Source: Allium sativum
Taxonomy: Eukaryota; Streptophyta; Magnoliopsida; Asparagales; Amaryllidaceae
Direction of reading: 5' to 3'
Assembly (NCBI GenBank): GCA_030737875.1
Contig: CM060920.1
Coordinates: 481,770,861 to 481,834,860, forward strand
Length of the DNA: 64,000 nt
Shown here: in pieces, positions 23,792 to 35,694 of the stretch
Layout of the letters: each line of letters begins with the position of its first letter
Position numbering within the stretch: position 1 is the first letter of the stretch
Translations under genes and position numbers: made by a program
Notes under the pieces: generated by a model
Databases searched by the model: none
Told to the model about the DNA's origin: nothing
The model's input: only the letters and a program-made list of their open reading frames with translations

Positions 23792-24330
23792 CTATCGGTG
23801 TGGTGGAAGTCCGGTCACTTCCTCGAAGATATCCGGATACTGGCCAGCAATGGGAACCCCTGATAACTCGTCCTGCGGGATGTCGAGGGAATTTAGAGAA
23901 CTAGCCATCACCTCATCACTAGGTAGGCCACCAAAGACTACCCTCCACCCATCATCCGCCCTAATAGTCACCGAAAATCCCTCACAGTCTACCACCACCC
24001 CATATCTTTAGAGCCAGTCGACTCCCAAAATAATGCCAAACCAAGTAAAGCCCAAAACAAAGAAATCACAAGCAAACATACGTCCATGACTCGATAAGAC
24101 CACATTACGACAAATCATACTAAAGCTAGTCGAACCACCAATCAGGTTCGTCACCGCTAAAGGTCTATCGACTATCTTGGGTTCGAATCCCAACCTATCT
24201 ACGAGGTCACTAGATATGAAGGAAGGGAAGCCCCAGTATCAAACAGTACTCGAACAGGAACATCATAAATAGAAAGTATACCTTGAATGAAGATATTCTT
24301 TCCTTTCTCCACTGCGGTTGGGGCATTCGA
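23792..24330 (-). pseudogene. Element A protease
   Basis: Aspartic protease region in broken frames. Near 24235 the minus strand reads VLFDTGASLPSFISS, so the DTG active site is intact. The C-terminal block FGIILGVDWL ends at about 24010 with a stop, and the linker to RT continues to 23792 (GLPPHR). The GVDWL block normally precedes the RT linker exactly like this. Confidence 0.8.
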
Positions 24331-24384
24331 CGAAGAAGGGACAACATTATTAGCATATGCTTTCACAATCTGCTTCTTTTTCAG

Positions 24385-25334
24385 AGGTCATGGACATATA
24401 TCCTTGTGATGTCCCATTTGGCCACAATTGAAGCACTTCCTTTCCGCTAGCATTGCTCGAAGTTCTTTGGCATAGTGGCCCTTCTTGCCACAACTAAAGC
24501 ACTCAACCTCTTTCTTATTCTTCTTCTGACCATCCTTAGCTTGGTTCTGCTTCCTCTTATTCTGGGAATTATTCTTGCCTCCACCGCTTGCTTACGGCTT
24601 TGGCCCCTCTACGGATGCAACAACGACTTCAGTCTTGGGCTTAGGATAAAGGCTCTCTGATCTCAATGCTTTCCCAACAATCGATTCAAAAGTTTCATCA
24701 ATATGGTTTATAATCCTTTCCCCCAAGTACTGTTCTAAGCCTGTTATGAACTTCTCATTCTTCTTCTCAGGAGTGTCAATAAGGGATAATCCATACTTCG
24801 ATAAAGTATCGAACTCAACAATATACTCCGAGACTGCCCTACCATTTTTCTTAAGCTCCAAGAACTTCCTAAACAATTCTGATATCTGAGAAACTGGGAT
24901 AAACTTATCATTGAATTGGGCCTCGAACCGATCCCAAATAACTTGATCCTCAGGGGTTGCTACCCTAATAGCATTCCACCAATTCATAGCTCATCCTTGT
25001 AGCTGGCGGGATGCTAGCTTTTTCTTCATTGCGTCTTCGTTTCCCAGATCCTCGAAGATACGCTCACAACTATCAAGCCAATCCTGAACTTCTGTAGCCG
25101 ATTCCGTTTCTGTTTCGTGGAACGACTTCCCACCAAGACTAGTGTAGTCCTTACATAGCTTGGCGAAATCAGCCCAGGCGCCTGCACCACTGCACCACCA
25201 CCATTTACAGCATTAGGAGCTTCCCTCTGGACATCCCTAAGCATCTCTCTCATGAGGTCAGTGAACATCGTCCTCATATTAGGAGCATTCCTATTATTGG
25301 CTCCTGAACTAGAATTCCTCGTATATCGGCTCAT
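24385..25334 (-). pseudogene. Element A gag
   Basis: Gag starting at the ATG at 25334 (MSRYTRNSSSGANNRN), 200 bp downstream of the primer site. A frameshift around 25170 moves it to a second frame with the SCERIFEDLGNEDAMKKKLA block, then a stop. The core at 24987-24592 has MNWWNAIRVATPEDQVIWDR and FRKFLELKKNGRAVSEYI. Two zinc knuckles follow near 24505-24405. The first has Leu in place of its last Cys (CFSCGKKGHYAKEL) and the second is intact (CFNCGQMGHHKDIC). Confidence 0.88.
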
Positions 25335-25522
25335 CGTTCAATCTGTAAGGAGAAAACGATTAACCATCTCTTCAGTGGTGCCAGTGCAGTGCGACTCCAT
25401 CCTTAGATATACTAATAGTATGTATATATAACTTTCGAAAACCAAAATATCACAAATACGCGCTCTCATATACGTATAATATCTCTCCTTGGTGTCTTTC
25501 CCTAGGTTAACTACGCAACCTA

Positions 25523-25535
25523 GAGTTCTATACCA
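25523..25535 (-). other. Primer-binding site of A (degenerate tRNA-Met)
   Basis: The minus strand reads TGGTATAGAACTC two bases after the LTR end, compared with the usual TGGTATCAGAGC. Position is right; the match is imperfect. Confidence 0.55.
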
Positions 25536-25537
25536 AG

Positions 25538-28020
25538 TGTGACGGCCCGCCCCGCACCAGCCAACATTTCCAATGAAAGCGCGTTGTGCCAATGCCCGAC
25601 TAGCACGTGACAGTCGCCAAAGAAAGGAAAAGAAAGGAATTTGAACTAATAAGGAACTTGTATAATATCTCACAACGCACGGGATAAAATATAATAATAT
25701 CATAACTTTGACATAAAACAGGTGAGATGGTGCACAAGATGAAAACTAAACCATTATAGCAGCGGAAATCCAAATACAGCTTATCATCCAAACCAACATT
25801 ATTACAACTTTCAAATACTGTCTCTAAAGAAAAAGAAAGAGGTACACTAATAAAGCCAAAAGTGGTGATCAGCAACAACAAAGGGAGATTATATACATAT
25901 ATCATACGTGGAAGCCTCCTGCTCGTCTTTGGTACAACTACTCATGCATAATCACCTGACATGTCTTTAGTCTTCCCGTTTAAGAGCACCCAGAGTAATA
26001 AGACAAGGCATAAAACTATGGGTCAGACAAAAGTCTGGTATGAGCGATAAGCAGCAAAACAGAATAATAACAGGTATACATAACCATACCTGAACCTGCA
26101 ACCAAAGAGTTAGCACAACAGGATGTACAATACACTAAGGTGACACTAACACATGGTGTGAAAATAATCGGGAGGGGGTGTGCATCTCATGGTGATAGCA
26201 AACATCAAACATAGCAATCATCCTCACATCTCTCACTCAGTGCGTAAAGTATACGATATCTACCACTTTGATTACCTAATCCTTTGTTACGATCACTCTG
26301 CCCCATGGAGACATAACGGCCCCATTGCACTGATTCGTAACCACTAATACTTTGTTATGTCCACTCTTCCCCATGGAGTCATGACAACCCTACTGCACTG
26401 GCTCATAGCCTTGCTACGATCACTTTGCCCCCATGGAGTCATAAAAAACCCACTGCACTGATCCATAGCCACTAATCCGTCTCTCAGTGGCGAGTCAAAG
26501 CTATAGACATCGATAACTCCTTTACACACGTCCCGCAACAAAGTCCAATTCATGAAGTTAACTCGTTGGTTCCCATCTGGATCCTGAGTTCTACTTCCTA
26601 TTTGGACTACCTTTGCATCTTGGGTTTTGGTCGAATTGGAGTTGGTCTTCAGAAGAGTCGTCACATAGAAGTAGTTCCAAATCCGGTTCGGTTCAACCTC
26701 CATATGCAGTTCAGTTCGGGGCTCCTTTCCTTTTCTAACGCTTCCATTCGGTTCGGCCATCCCCATCCAGTTTGGTTCGGTGCTTGCAATCCTGGTCCGG
26801 CTCGTGCTTTGCTTCTCGGTTCCGTTCGTCTCCCCTGCTCCAGCTCGCTTACTCCGATCCGATCCCATGTCCCAACTCCAACTCTATGTGGTTGGCCTTC
26901 CTTCTTGCCAAGCCCCCTCTAGTGCCAAGTTCCGATCCGAATCGAATCCCCTTGCCCAGTTCTCTTATCTGATCCGAGCCCCATATCCGATCTGATCCGA
27001 AACCCTGCACATTTTTCAACGAGCAAATTTTCGTCTATTCTCGCCATACGACGGTGTTTTCAACCATTCCAACTTTACTAATCAATCATACAACATTCCA
27101 AACAGTAGTAATAACATATAGGATAAATCAACAAGGTCAAAACATCAAGCATATAGGTGATTTAAGATCAAACATACACCAAAAGCCTGATTTTCCCCTT
27201 AAACATGTTTTAACAATAGGATTGACAAACTTAGTCGAAATTAACTTAAATTTTTATCAAAGCCATAAAATAATAATTCAGAATTTTGCAAATTTTTTCT
27301 AGATTTTTCTGAGCCATAATTTTGCTAATTATCACTAATCACCCCTAATTAGTCGTAATTAGTGAAAAACAATGCAAATCACTAACCTTAGCCACAAATA
27401 AAACTTTAGATATGAAACTCTACTTTTTTGGGGCATTTTCCTATGCAACACAGCAGCTCCAACTCTGATTTGGTGTTGATTTGCCTTGATTTGATGTAGA
27501 TCTTCTTAATTAGTGATTAGAAGGTGATTTGGGATGATTTTAGATGGTGGAGGCCATTGTTAGGGTTAGAGAAATGTTTTAGACGGCTAAGAAAATGAAA
27601 TAAAATCGTTTCCTAACTGATTTCAGCGTCCCCATAACCCTAATCCCGAAATGGGTTATGGGCCTAGCTGTTAATCACCCTAATTAGGCCCGAATAAGCT
27701 GTTTTTCACCTTCCAAACCTTATTTCAGCTATATCTCCCAAACGGTAAGTCCGTTTGATCAATGTGACCACTCTACGGAAATGTAAACCATCATTGAATC
27801 CAATGGAAGTGGTTTCAGGTCAAAACTCCTTACCAATCAAAAGTTATAGGCGAAACAAGATTCGCTAGGGGAAAAACGGTTATTTAAAATTCGGAAAAAA
27901 TCGTGTACATGGAAAATGACCCCAATAGTCGTTCCCCAAAGCTACACGACTGTACGACTTCATATGAAAAAGAAATAAATATTCTACGATCCTTTGATAC
28001 GTAGAATGCGGGTCGTTACA
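25538..28020 (-). repeat. Element A 5' LTR
   Basis: A 2483 bp LTR starting (minus strand) TGTAACGACCCG at 28020 and ending at 25538 with GGGCCGTCACA. It matches 18236-20738 with many point differences. It contains the same repeat array (26285-26490) and CGGTTCGG block. Flanked on the right by the target duplication TCTTA. Confidence 0.95.
26285..26490. repeat. About 60 bp tandem repeat in A 5' LTR
   Basis: Three units with CATGGAGTCAT and CCACTGCACTGATCC, the counterpart of 18970-19175. Confidence 0.8.
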
Positions 28021-28963
28021 TCTTATCTATGTATGACTTCTGCCTATCCTGAGCTGTCTTCATGCGTTTGCGGATAAGATCAATCTTTTCTGAGGTTTCT
28101 CTAATCATCTCAGGTCCAAGTAGAAGCCTGTCTGTAGACCCCCACCAACAAGTCGATGATCTACAAGGTCGTCCATACAATGCTTCGAAGGGTGCCATGC
28201 CAATAATAGCCTGATAATTGTTGTTGTTGGAAAACTTAACCAACGGAAGATGCTTTTCCCAAGTCCCTCCAAAGTCTAGGATACACAGCCTCAAAAGACC
28301 CTCAAGAACTCCATTCACCCTCTCAGTCTGCCAATCAATCTGAGGGTGATACGCGGTGCTCAAACACAACTGTGTACTTAATGCCTCTTGCAGGCTTTTC
28401 CAGAACTCACTAGTAAAGATAGGGTCACTGTCACTCACTATGCTAGAAGGTACTCCATGTAAACAGACTATCTCACGAAGATAAACCGATGCCAACCATG
28501 CTGTTATTCTCTTACTCTTAACAGGAATGAAATGAGCGCTCTTAGTAAGTTTGTCTACTATAACCCAAATATTGATGTTGCCCTTCCTCGATCTAGGCAA
28601 GCCATCGATGAAATCCATAGAGATGCTCTCCCACTTCCACTGTGGGACTTTCAAAGGATGAAGCAAACCATCGGGCTTCCTTTGCTCAGCTTTGACTTGC
28701 TGGCAAACTAAACATCGAGAGACAAACTCCGCTACATCTTTCTTCATCCCAGCCCAAAAGAAAGCCCTATCCATATCTCTATACATCTTATCATCGCTCG
28801 GACGGATAATCATCCTAGAAAGATGGGCTTCCTCAAGGACTGTCTTCAACAAACTCCCAACTCGGGGAACACAAAGCCTTCCATCCCATCGCAACCACCC
28901 TCTATCATCCGTGGAGTATCTACTTAGGTGACTAGAAGTCTCCCCTCTACTGAGCCTATCCAA
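28021..28963 (-). pseudogene. Element B integrase, N-terminus and core
   Basis: A long open segment of 315 codons, the best preserved coding stretch of B. It includes the RNase H-IN linker, a zinc region CLVCQQVKAEQ with an intact Cys pair but an Arg at the second His position (IIRPSDDK), and the core. The first Asp is in ISMDFIDGLP, the second in IVSDSDPIFTSEFW (SDSD where SDRD is usual) and the Glu in QTERVNGVL. The frame ends artificially where element A is inserted and continues at 18235 with RRTNIEFEVGD. Confidence 0.92.
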
Positions 28964-29023
28964 GACATCTTTTATTTGTGGGTCCTATCGCTGCGAAGAT
29001 CCTATATGATCCATAAGAGTAGG

Positions 29024-29509
29024 TCACACCTCTAGGGATTCCAACAAACCAGGTATAAGATTCGTAGATGGTCTAAAATCGAAGGTCGATATGTACTCCA
29101 AGCTCCGCCTCTTTACGAATAAAGGATTCAAAGCCATCCTCAACCTACTCAACGCGTCCGCCACCACATTACCCTTGCCAGGGGTATAGGAAATCTCAAA
29201 ATCATAGGACGTTAGGTACTCCATCCATCTCTGTTGTCTCAAATTGAGATCCCTCTGTGAGAACAAATATTTGGGCGACTTATGGTCCGTGTATAACTCG
29301 AACCTCTCTCCAAGCAGGTAATGTCGCCAAGTCTTAAGCGTGAATACTATAATAGCCAACTCTAAATCATGGGTAGGGTAGTTCTTCTGGTGAAATCTCA
29401 ACTGTTTACCACCGTAACGTACTACCCTTCCCTCTTGCATCAAGACGACACCAAGTCCTGTACCACATGCATCGGTGTACACTGTGAACACTTTGTTACC
29501 ATCAGGCAA
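29024..29509 (-). pseudogene. Element B RNase H
   Basis: Ty3-type RNase H of 161 readable codons. It has [58 protein letters not shown] and VVADALSRL. The Asp-Glu-Asp catalytic set is present (TDACG, DLEL, TDHK). It lies between RT and IN in one frame, with stops only at its borders (about 29510 and 29020). Confidence 0.88.
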
Positions 29510-29575
29510 AGTCTAAACCAGGGTTGTTGTTAGAGCCCTCTTCAGTCGCTGAAAAGCATCCTCGTAGTAAATATC

Positions 29576-30394
29576 CTAAGAAAAGGTCAGATTCTTCTTC
29601 GTCAGTCTGGTTAGTGGGGCTGATATTTTTGCGAAGTCCTTAATAAACATCCTGTAATAACCCGCTAAACCAAGAAAACTCCTCACCTCCATTGCATTCT
29701 TAGGAATATTCCAATCTTGAACTGCAATTACATTAGCCGGATCCACGGCTATCCCATCCTTGGAGACCACATGCCCTAGAGATCTCACTTCCTTTCTCCA
29801 AAAATAACATTTGGAGAATTTCGCCATAAGCTAGTGCACTCAAAGAGTCCTCAATATCTCCCTTAAATGTAGGGCATGCTCTTCCTCCCTCTTTGAGAAG
29901 ATCAGAATGTCATCCACAAAGACTACAACAAATTTATTAAAAAACTCCCGGAGCATCCTACTCATCAGATCCACAAAATATGAGGGTGCATTCACCAACC
30001 CAAAAGGCATAACTAGCCACTCGAAGAAACCATCTGGAGTTTTGAAAGCCATCTTGTCTATACTGTCCTCGGCCACCCTCAACTGATGAAACCCCGTGGC
30101 CAAGTCTAACCGAGAGAAAACAAATGCACCAACAAGCTAGTCAAACATATCATCTATCCTCGGGAGTGGGTGCCTATTCTTCTTAGTGAGCTTATTCAAT
30201 TCCCTGTAATCCACAAATAAGCAAAGCGAACCGTCCGCCTTAGTTGCAAAGACGAGTGGAGCATCCCATTCAAATATGCTTTGCCTAATAAAACCCTTCT
30301 TAAGTAGCTCTCCTACATTCTTGGTGAGCTCCCTCTTTTCCCTAGAAGCCATGTGGCGCATAAGTAATGCGACTGGCTTTGCATTATCCACCAA
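29576..30394 (-). pseudogene. Element B reverse transcriptase
   Basis: RT split by stops or frame changes into three segments (30394-30137, 30103-29840, 29827-29576). Readable blocks are [56 protein letters not shown] and the catalytic FVDDILIFSK. The thumb/connection block [18 protein letters not shown] follows. Interruptions lie near 30120 and 29830. Confidence 0.9.
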
Positions 30395-30467
30395 ATATAT
30401 CTGAAAATCGATCTCGCGCCTCAGAGGTAAGCCCCTAACCTCATCAAAAAATCTGGATACTCATAGA

Positions 30468-30875
30468 CTATAGGTACAGATCGCAAGTCATCGACATAGC
30501 ATCTAGTAACTCTAGGAAACTAAGCATAACAGACCCCTTTGGGTCAAAAGAAATCTCGAGAGTCCTCTCGTGGCAAGTCAAAAGTCTAACGAATCTTCTC
30601 TCACAGTCTATAATGGCACAATACATGGCTAACCAATCCATCCCTAGAATCAAACCATAGCCCACAAAACCAAGCACATATGCGTCACACTCAAATTCGA
30701 CTCCCAACACATATATTCTCAAACCTAGAAGAATCATAAAAAGATGAGCCGTACCGCCAATGGGGTTTGAGACAACAACGGGATTTGAAGCCATACTAGT
30801 ACTAAGGTGCAGAGATTCAACCACAGAGTCAGATATAAAAGAATGTTAAGAGCCATAATAAAAAAGAGTCCTAAC
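30468..30875 (-). pseudogene. Element B protease with lost active site
   Basis: Protease region recognised by YGLILGMDWLAMYCAIIDCE (about 30655-30595) and by HSFISDSVVE at the N-terminal side. The active-site motif, normally LFDSGAS or LFDTGAS, is replaced by LFYYGS followed by a TAA stop at about 30845-30847. The catalytic Asp is gone, so no protease activity is possible. Confidence 0.8.
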
Positions 30876-31321
30876 ATGATGATCAGAAAGAGAAATCAAA
30901 CCTTCAACAGAAACTTTTCTACCTCTATCCGGTACACTGGCCTCGAGAGCATGCACCTGCCATTCAGAAGATCCTGCCCTTTTTCCCTGTCCTTGCTTCT
31001 TCGGGCACTCCCTAGAATAGTGTTCGACCTCACCACAGTGGAAACAAGCACTCTTCCTTTTTCTGCAATCCTTGCTCAAATGACCCACGCGTCCACAACT
31101 ATGACATTTCTTGTTGCCTTGAGCTTTGTCATTCTTTCCACCTTTCTTTTGTTGTTGTTGTTTTTTCTTGGGCCACCCTTTCTTGTTTTGCGTCTCATCA
31201 GTCTTAGCCTCTTTCTTTTCTCCTTTATCTTCTTCATGCATCCATGCCATATCAACGAGCTTCTCGTATGTTACCCCCATCGGAATATGAGACATAGCCA
31301 ATCCATGGAGGGGTTAATTCA
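30846..31321 (-). pseudogene. Element B gag, C-terminal part, cut by D
   Basis: A Lys/Gln-rich Gag C-terminus with two intact CCHC knuckles, CHSCGRVGHLSKDC and CFHCGEVEHYSREC (about 31120-31010). Upstream of the Met at 31301 the frame is cut by element D at 31321/31322. A 198-codon plus-strand frame across the same DNA is the antisense of this low-complexity gene and is not a feature. Confidence 0.88.
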
Positions 31322-31948
31322 TGTTGGAGAATGGAGTTTTGATGACAACAACCTTATTTCAGTTATCATTGATTATAAAATATATACTAACATCTTTATT
31401 TAGAATATACATATATATACATATACAGGATTTGTTTACAGGAATTAATACCGAAGACTGTACAGTTTAAGAGCTTTTAGAGATTCAAAATTTAGAGTAG
31501 ACTCAAGACGCATGAGTATTCAAGATTTCAAGAGTTCAAGAATATATTTATAGAGTCTAGATTTTGTAAGACTCCAAATAGCACTACAGGTTCAAATCCA
31601 AATTCAAATTCAAAATTCTAATTCTGTTTGTTCAATTCTTTCCTCAATCCTCTCTATTTTTGTTTTTGTTTTTATCCTCAATCTTATTTATTTTTTTCTA
31701 TTTAACTCTATTTTTATTCCTTTTTGTTTATCAAACTTAAGTTTTTTATATATACTTTATTTATATTTTATATAAGGTTAAACCTTATAATTTTATAAAT
31801 ATATTTATTTAGTTTAAAAATATATTTTCATACGTTTTACTATCATATAATGTTGATTTACAACATTAGAATCTTATCCAAGAATTTCCTGAATTAATTT
31901 TATATCAAAATACTTGAAAGATGTTTTGAAAATTAAACTAACATATGG

Positions 31949-31983
31949 CTATGTCGACATAGCAAAATATGTATGTCGACATA
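31949..31983. promoter_or_regulatory. Paired palindromes, D module 1 (LTR)
   Basis: CTATGTCGACATAG (31949-31962, a perfect 14 bp palindrome) and TATGTCGACATA (31972-31983). The cores ATGTCGACAT start 22 bp apart. It lies 83 bp upstream of TATAAAATA. Confidence 0.85.
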
Positions 31984-32065
31984 TAATAGTTATTTTTCTA
32001 AATTTGAAGGGAAGTGTCTTTTCACTATTTGAAATGCTTCAAAACCGTTACAACCCTTCATATCC

Positions 32066-32074
32066 TATAAAATA
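32066..32074 (+). promoter_or_regulatory. TATA box of D LTR
   Basis: CCTATAAAATAGG, the only strong TATA box in the LTR, downstream of the palindrome pair. Confidence 0.65.
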
Positions 32075-32733
32075 GGTTAAAACTGAATTTTCAAACATAT
32101 CTTCTTCTCCATCTTTATCTTCTTTCATCCTACCATTATTCTTAATCATTTTTATGATTTTTACACTTATATTCTGTTGAATTCACTTCTGAATTGATCA
32201 AACTTCTTCTCTCTACACTCTCTACTCTTTACTCTCTGAATCAAGTGCTATTGAAGAGTTATAGGGCTATTTTTTAATTGGTTGGGTTGAATAAACCTTG
32301 TTTTGAGTCAAAGAGGAGTCGGTGTGTCCTTGTGGGCTGTGAAATCAAGGAAGTAGGAGTCGCTGTGTTCTTGTGAGCCATGAAATAATGAAATTAGGAA
32401 TCAGTGTCTCCTTGTTGAGCTGTGAAATCAAGGAGGGTGTAATTGACTATTGAAAGAGTAATAAAACTTTGCACAACCCAGCATTGTGTGGGACTGGACG
32501 TAGGGGTGATCCGAACCAGTACAAAATCTGGTATGTTCTTTCCTTTTCTGCACTTTTGTTTTTTATTTATTTTGCTCCTGTGTTTGAATCTATGTCTGTT
32601 TTTGTATTTGTAGTGTTTGATTCATCCCATAGTTCTCTTTAGTTTTTAGTTTTGTTTAAATTCTTACAACCACTATTCACCCCCCCTTTAGTGTTTGCTT
32701 TGCCTGAACGACCCACTTTGCAGTCCCTAACAA

Positions 32734-32745
32734 TTGTATCAGACC
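32734..32745 (+). other. Primer-binding site of D
   Basis: TTGTATCAGACC one base after the LTR end, compared with TGGTATCAGAGC of plant tRNA-Met primer sites. Confidence 0.7.
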
Positions 32746-32792
32746 AAGGTCTTTCAAAAAGTATATAATCTGATTTTTGAAAATTTGGTAAA

Positions 32793-33861
32793 ATGGAAAC
32801 CAACACTAGTAACAATAATAGTTCTTTCGTAGAGGGTCAATCTACTGTTAGACCACCACTATTTAATGGTAGTAATTATTCATATTGGGCATGTAGAATG
32901 AAAATCTATTTACAGTCTGTAGGATTAGACACATGGAATAGTACACAAAATAATTATGTTAAACCCACAACTGCATTTGCACAATGGACAAATGAATAAA
33001 AGGCTGCTGCACAAAGCAACTCTAAATCCATGAATATGTTATTTTGTTCATTAGATAGAAATGAGTTTATAGAATATCAGTTGTAAAACTGCTTATGAAA
33101 TCTGGAGAAATCTACAAGTTACTCATAAAGGAACTAGTAAAGTTAAACAGACTAAGATAAGAATGTTCATCAATCAATTTGAATTATTTAAAATGAATGA
33201 GAATGAGTCTATTTCCAATATGTGTTGCAAGTTTCAAGAGATAGTGCATTCACTAACAGCACTTTGAAAAACTTATTTCGAAGCATATCAAGTCAGAAAA
33301 TTTTTAAATTCATTAACTCAAGAATGGGATCAGAAGACTTTTGCTATAGAAGAAGCCAATGATGTCAATGAAATGAAGATTAAAGAGTTAATTGGGAATT
33401 TAATGTCATATGAAGTTCAATTACAGAAAAGAAAAGAAAATATATTGACTGAAAAGAAATCTATTGCACTAAAAGCAACAACAAATGATTCTGAATCAAG
33501 TAGTGAAGATGATGAAGAAATAACACTCATGACAAATCATTTTAGAAGATTACTAAAATATAGAAGGAAGGGTTATAATCAAGCAAAATTAAATGATGGA
33601 TGATGTTTTAACTGCAATAAATCAGGTCATATAAAGAGAATGTGTCCATATCCAGACAAATCTACTCAACAACCGGACAACTCAAATAAATCAAAGAAAA
33701 GAAAGAAAGCATATGCAGCAACATTAGATGATTCATATTCGTCATCAAGTGATGATGAACAAGAAACCGAAAATACAAATATATGCTTTACAGCAATTCA
33801 GAGTTTAGAAAATCATAAAGAAAAAGATCAAAAAACCAGGTACACATTAAATACATTTTAA
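32793..33861 (+). pseudogene. Element D gag (Sirevirus type)
   Basis: Gag starting at the ATG at 32793 (METNTSNNNSSF), 60 bp after the LTR. The N-terminal block RPPLFNGSNYSYWACRMKI is typical of Ty1/copia Gag. In-frame stops occur at 32997 and 33601, with a frame break near 33085. The middle reads KTKIRMFINQFELFKM-like and AIEEANDVNEMKIKELIGNL, a Sirevirus-like pattern. The CCHC knuckle CFNCNKSGHIKRMC lies at about 33606-33650. The tail is acidic/Ser-rich and ends at 33861 with no pol following. Confidence 0.82.
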
Positions 33862-33924
33862 TTTTAGTGGTTGAATGGTTGCTTTGTTTGTTTGCTTTGG
33901 GTTGAATTTAAAATTTAATAAATT

Positions 33925-33985
33925 TTTTGGAATTTGAAATTCAAATTTGAAATTCAAATTTGAAATTTGAAATTCAAAATAATAA
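33925..33985. repeat. GAAATTCAAATTT short repeats
   Basis: Four overlapping copies of TTTGAAATTCAAA-type palindromic units just after the gag end. Low complexity; no function assigned. Confidence 0.7.
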
Positions 33986-34126
33986 TATAATATTATATAA
34001 CCAATAAATTAATAAAAAATTGTTTGTATGAATTAGAAGTATTTCAGGAAATCGTTAAACCTGGAATATAAATTGATAATTAAATTCAAAGCTTGAAAAT
34101 CCAAAATTCTTTTTGAAATAAGCATT

Positions 34127-34161
34127 GTATGTCGACATACAGAAATATACATGTCGACATA
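34127..34161. promoter_or_regulatory. Paired palindromes, D module 2 (before ORF2)
   Basis: GTATGTCGACATAC (34127-34140, a perfect 14 bp palindrome) and ATGTCGACAT (34151-34160). Cores start 22 bp apart, as in the LTR. The pair lies 237 bp before the ORF2 start. No clear TATA box follows here. Confidence 0.85.
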
Positions 34162-34397
34162 TACAGCAGTTTTAAAATTTAAAATTTTGAATTTCAAAAG
34201 TTTAAACTTTCAAACTTCCTCTAATCTTTTCACCAATCCCCAAGGTCTGAAAATGTGTCCTTTCAATCTTAAAAGTTGTGCCTATTCAATTCATATTCAT
34301 ATCTATTCATTTTCTATATGTATCCATCCTTTCTACCTCTCATTCACAACTCAAAAGAACCTTCTTCATATCTATCCTCCTCAAAACTATCATATCA

Positions 34398-35339
34398 ATG
34401 GCTTCCTCAAGTTCGTCTCAGAAATTGAAGATAACCAAAACTATAAAAGGTTATCTTTACAATGATAAAGAGGCCATTAAAACCTATGGTAACTATTTAG
34501 CAAATGCTAAAGTTAACACGGGTGCTTTCGCCACCTTTAGCGACTTTCCATCTTATGATATCGTCTCTCTCTCTCTTCCAACACAACGAAATCTTGAGTC
34601 TAATTGACTCTTGTGACAATGATGAAGTATGTTATCCCAAACTCGTGAAGATGTTCTACACAAATATCAACCATGAATTTTATCAAGGCAACGAAAATCA
34701 AATTTGTAGTAGTTTCAAGGGAACTCAAATTGTTCTCGACGACGATCTTTTAGGAGAAATTCTAAATTATAGAAGTGAGGGCATGGATTTCTCAACTTTC
34801 GCCATCGATGAAACCGATTTGGAAACCTATCACAATATCTTCGAAGATGGTGCTCTAATGGATTTCAATAATCATTTCTTTCGTCTAAAAAAAGAATCGT
34901 CAACCTCCTCCTTCAACACACCATCACTCCCCGTTCCGGAAACTACAATAGTCCAACTCTTAAAGTCCAAAAGGCTCTCTTTTCCATTGTGGGTAATTAT
35001 CTTATCAATTGGGCCGATATGATTCTAAATGAATTTAAGCTCATAGATGTATCTTTAAGAGAAAACACTCTCTACTATGGTGCTTATCTCACTCGCATTT
35101 TCAAATACTTTGGATTTGATCTTCACGGAGAAGAATTTGTCCCTAGGAAAGTGTTTGATGCATCAAACATTCGTCTTATGCAAATTCCTATCACTTTCAA
35201 ATCTTATGAGACGTATGAGGCCAAACAAGCTCGATTGCAACAAGAGCAAGACCCAATGGAAGTCGAAGAAGAAGAGACTTCTGTGGAAAGCATTGAGTAT
35301 CGAACCTCAAGTCGTAATCTCAAAGACATGATTTTTTAA
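34398..35339 (+). pseudogene. Element D ORF2, unknown plant transposon-type protein, two frameshifts
   Basis: A gene of about 310 codons starting at MASSSSSQKLKITK (34398), broken by frameshifts near 34590 and 34985. It has YPKLVKMFYTNINHEF near residue 80, then GTQIVLDDDLLGEILNYRSE. Its C-terminal block is YGAYLTRIFKYFGFDLHGEE with VFDASNIRLMQIP. Inference: these resemble uncharacterised 'plant transposon protein' frames found within plant retroelements, but I cannot prove it without a search. It ends in an acidic tail; past the TAA at 35338 the same frame is open to about 35555 and Lys-rich, so the stop may be secondary. It is neither pol nor a recognisable envelope. Confidence 0.6.
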
Positions 35340-35694
35340 AATCAAGTGAAAATCGTTAGAAATCAAAAGAAGCTTAACAAAAGGTTTAACAAGAAGCTTT
35401 CCAAGTTATCCAAATTTATGGTCAAGATGGGGAGAAAGCTTGGAATTTCATCTTCCTCATCATCATCATCTAGTTTAGTCTATCTTTATATATTTCCTTG
35501 TATTTGCTTTCGAATCTCGTATTTAAGTGTGTCTTGTTTTGTTGGATGTATTTGATTTTTAGTAAGTAATGAATGGAGTTTTATTTATGTTTTAATCATC
35601 TTTATGTTTTTGAAAAAAATCATAAAATATATTATAATATTACAAGAGTTCAAAAGAATTAAAAAATTCAAAATTTTCAAAAATCGCTCAATAG

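Larger units (their letters stand above)
18236..28020 (-). mobile_element. Element A: chromovirus inserted in B integrase
   Basis: Full-length minus-strand chromovirus. Its two LTRs run TGTGACGGCCC to GTC(A/G)... on the plus strand (18236-20738 and 25538-28020). The target duplication is perfect: TCTTA at 18231-18235 and at 28021-28025. The primer site lies at 25523-25535 and the polypurine tract at about 20739. All gag-pol domains are present in correct order but contain stops. B gag-pol reads on directly across the insertion. Confidence 0.95.
15136..31321 (-). mobile_element. Element B: chromovirus hosting A and D
   Basis: Minus-strand Ty3 chromovirus. Internal order from right to left is gag (to 30846), PR, RT, RNH, IN (28963-28021, continuing 18235-17932), chromodomain, polypurine tract and 3' LTR. 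Element A (18236-28020) splits the integrase. At 31321 its gag is cut by Sirevirus-like element D, and its remaining 5' part is beyond the window. Decay is heavy: the protease active site is lost, and the RT and chromodomain carry stops. Confidence 0.85.
31322..32732 (+). repeat. Element D 5' LTR
   Basis: 1411 bp, TGTTGGAGAATGG to CCTAACA. The first roughly 100 bp recur at 36714-36814, where the 3' LTR begins. It carries a pair of palindromes (31949-31983) 83 bp before a TATA box. Otherwise it is A/T-rich and non-coding, with short repeats of GTGTCCTTGTGGGCTGTGAA type at 32310-32430. Confidence 0.88.

Noticed and set aside
19262..26995. Frames of up to 174 codons in the A LTRs (19262-19783, 26344-26995)
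   Set aside because: They fall in the CGGTTCGG-rich and CATGGAGTCAT repeat parts and overlap one another on both strands; no family similarity.
30807..31403. A 198-codon plus-strand frame, hydrophobic and Leu/Phe/Ser-rich
   Set aside because: It is antisense to the Lys/Gln-rich B gag with its two zinc knuckles, and it crosses the B/D junction.
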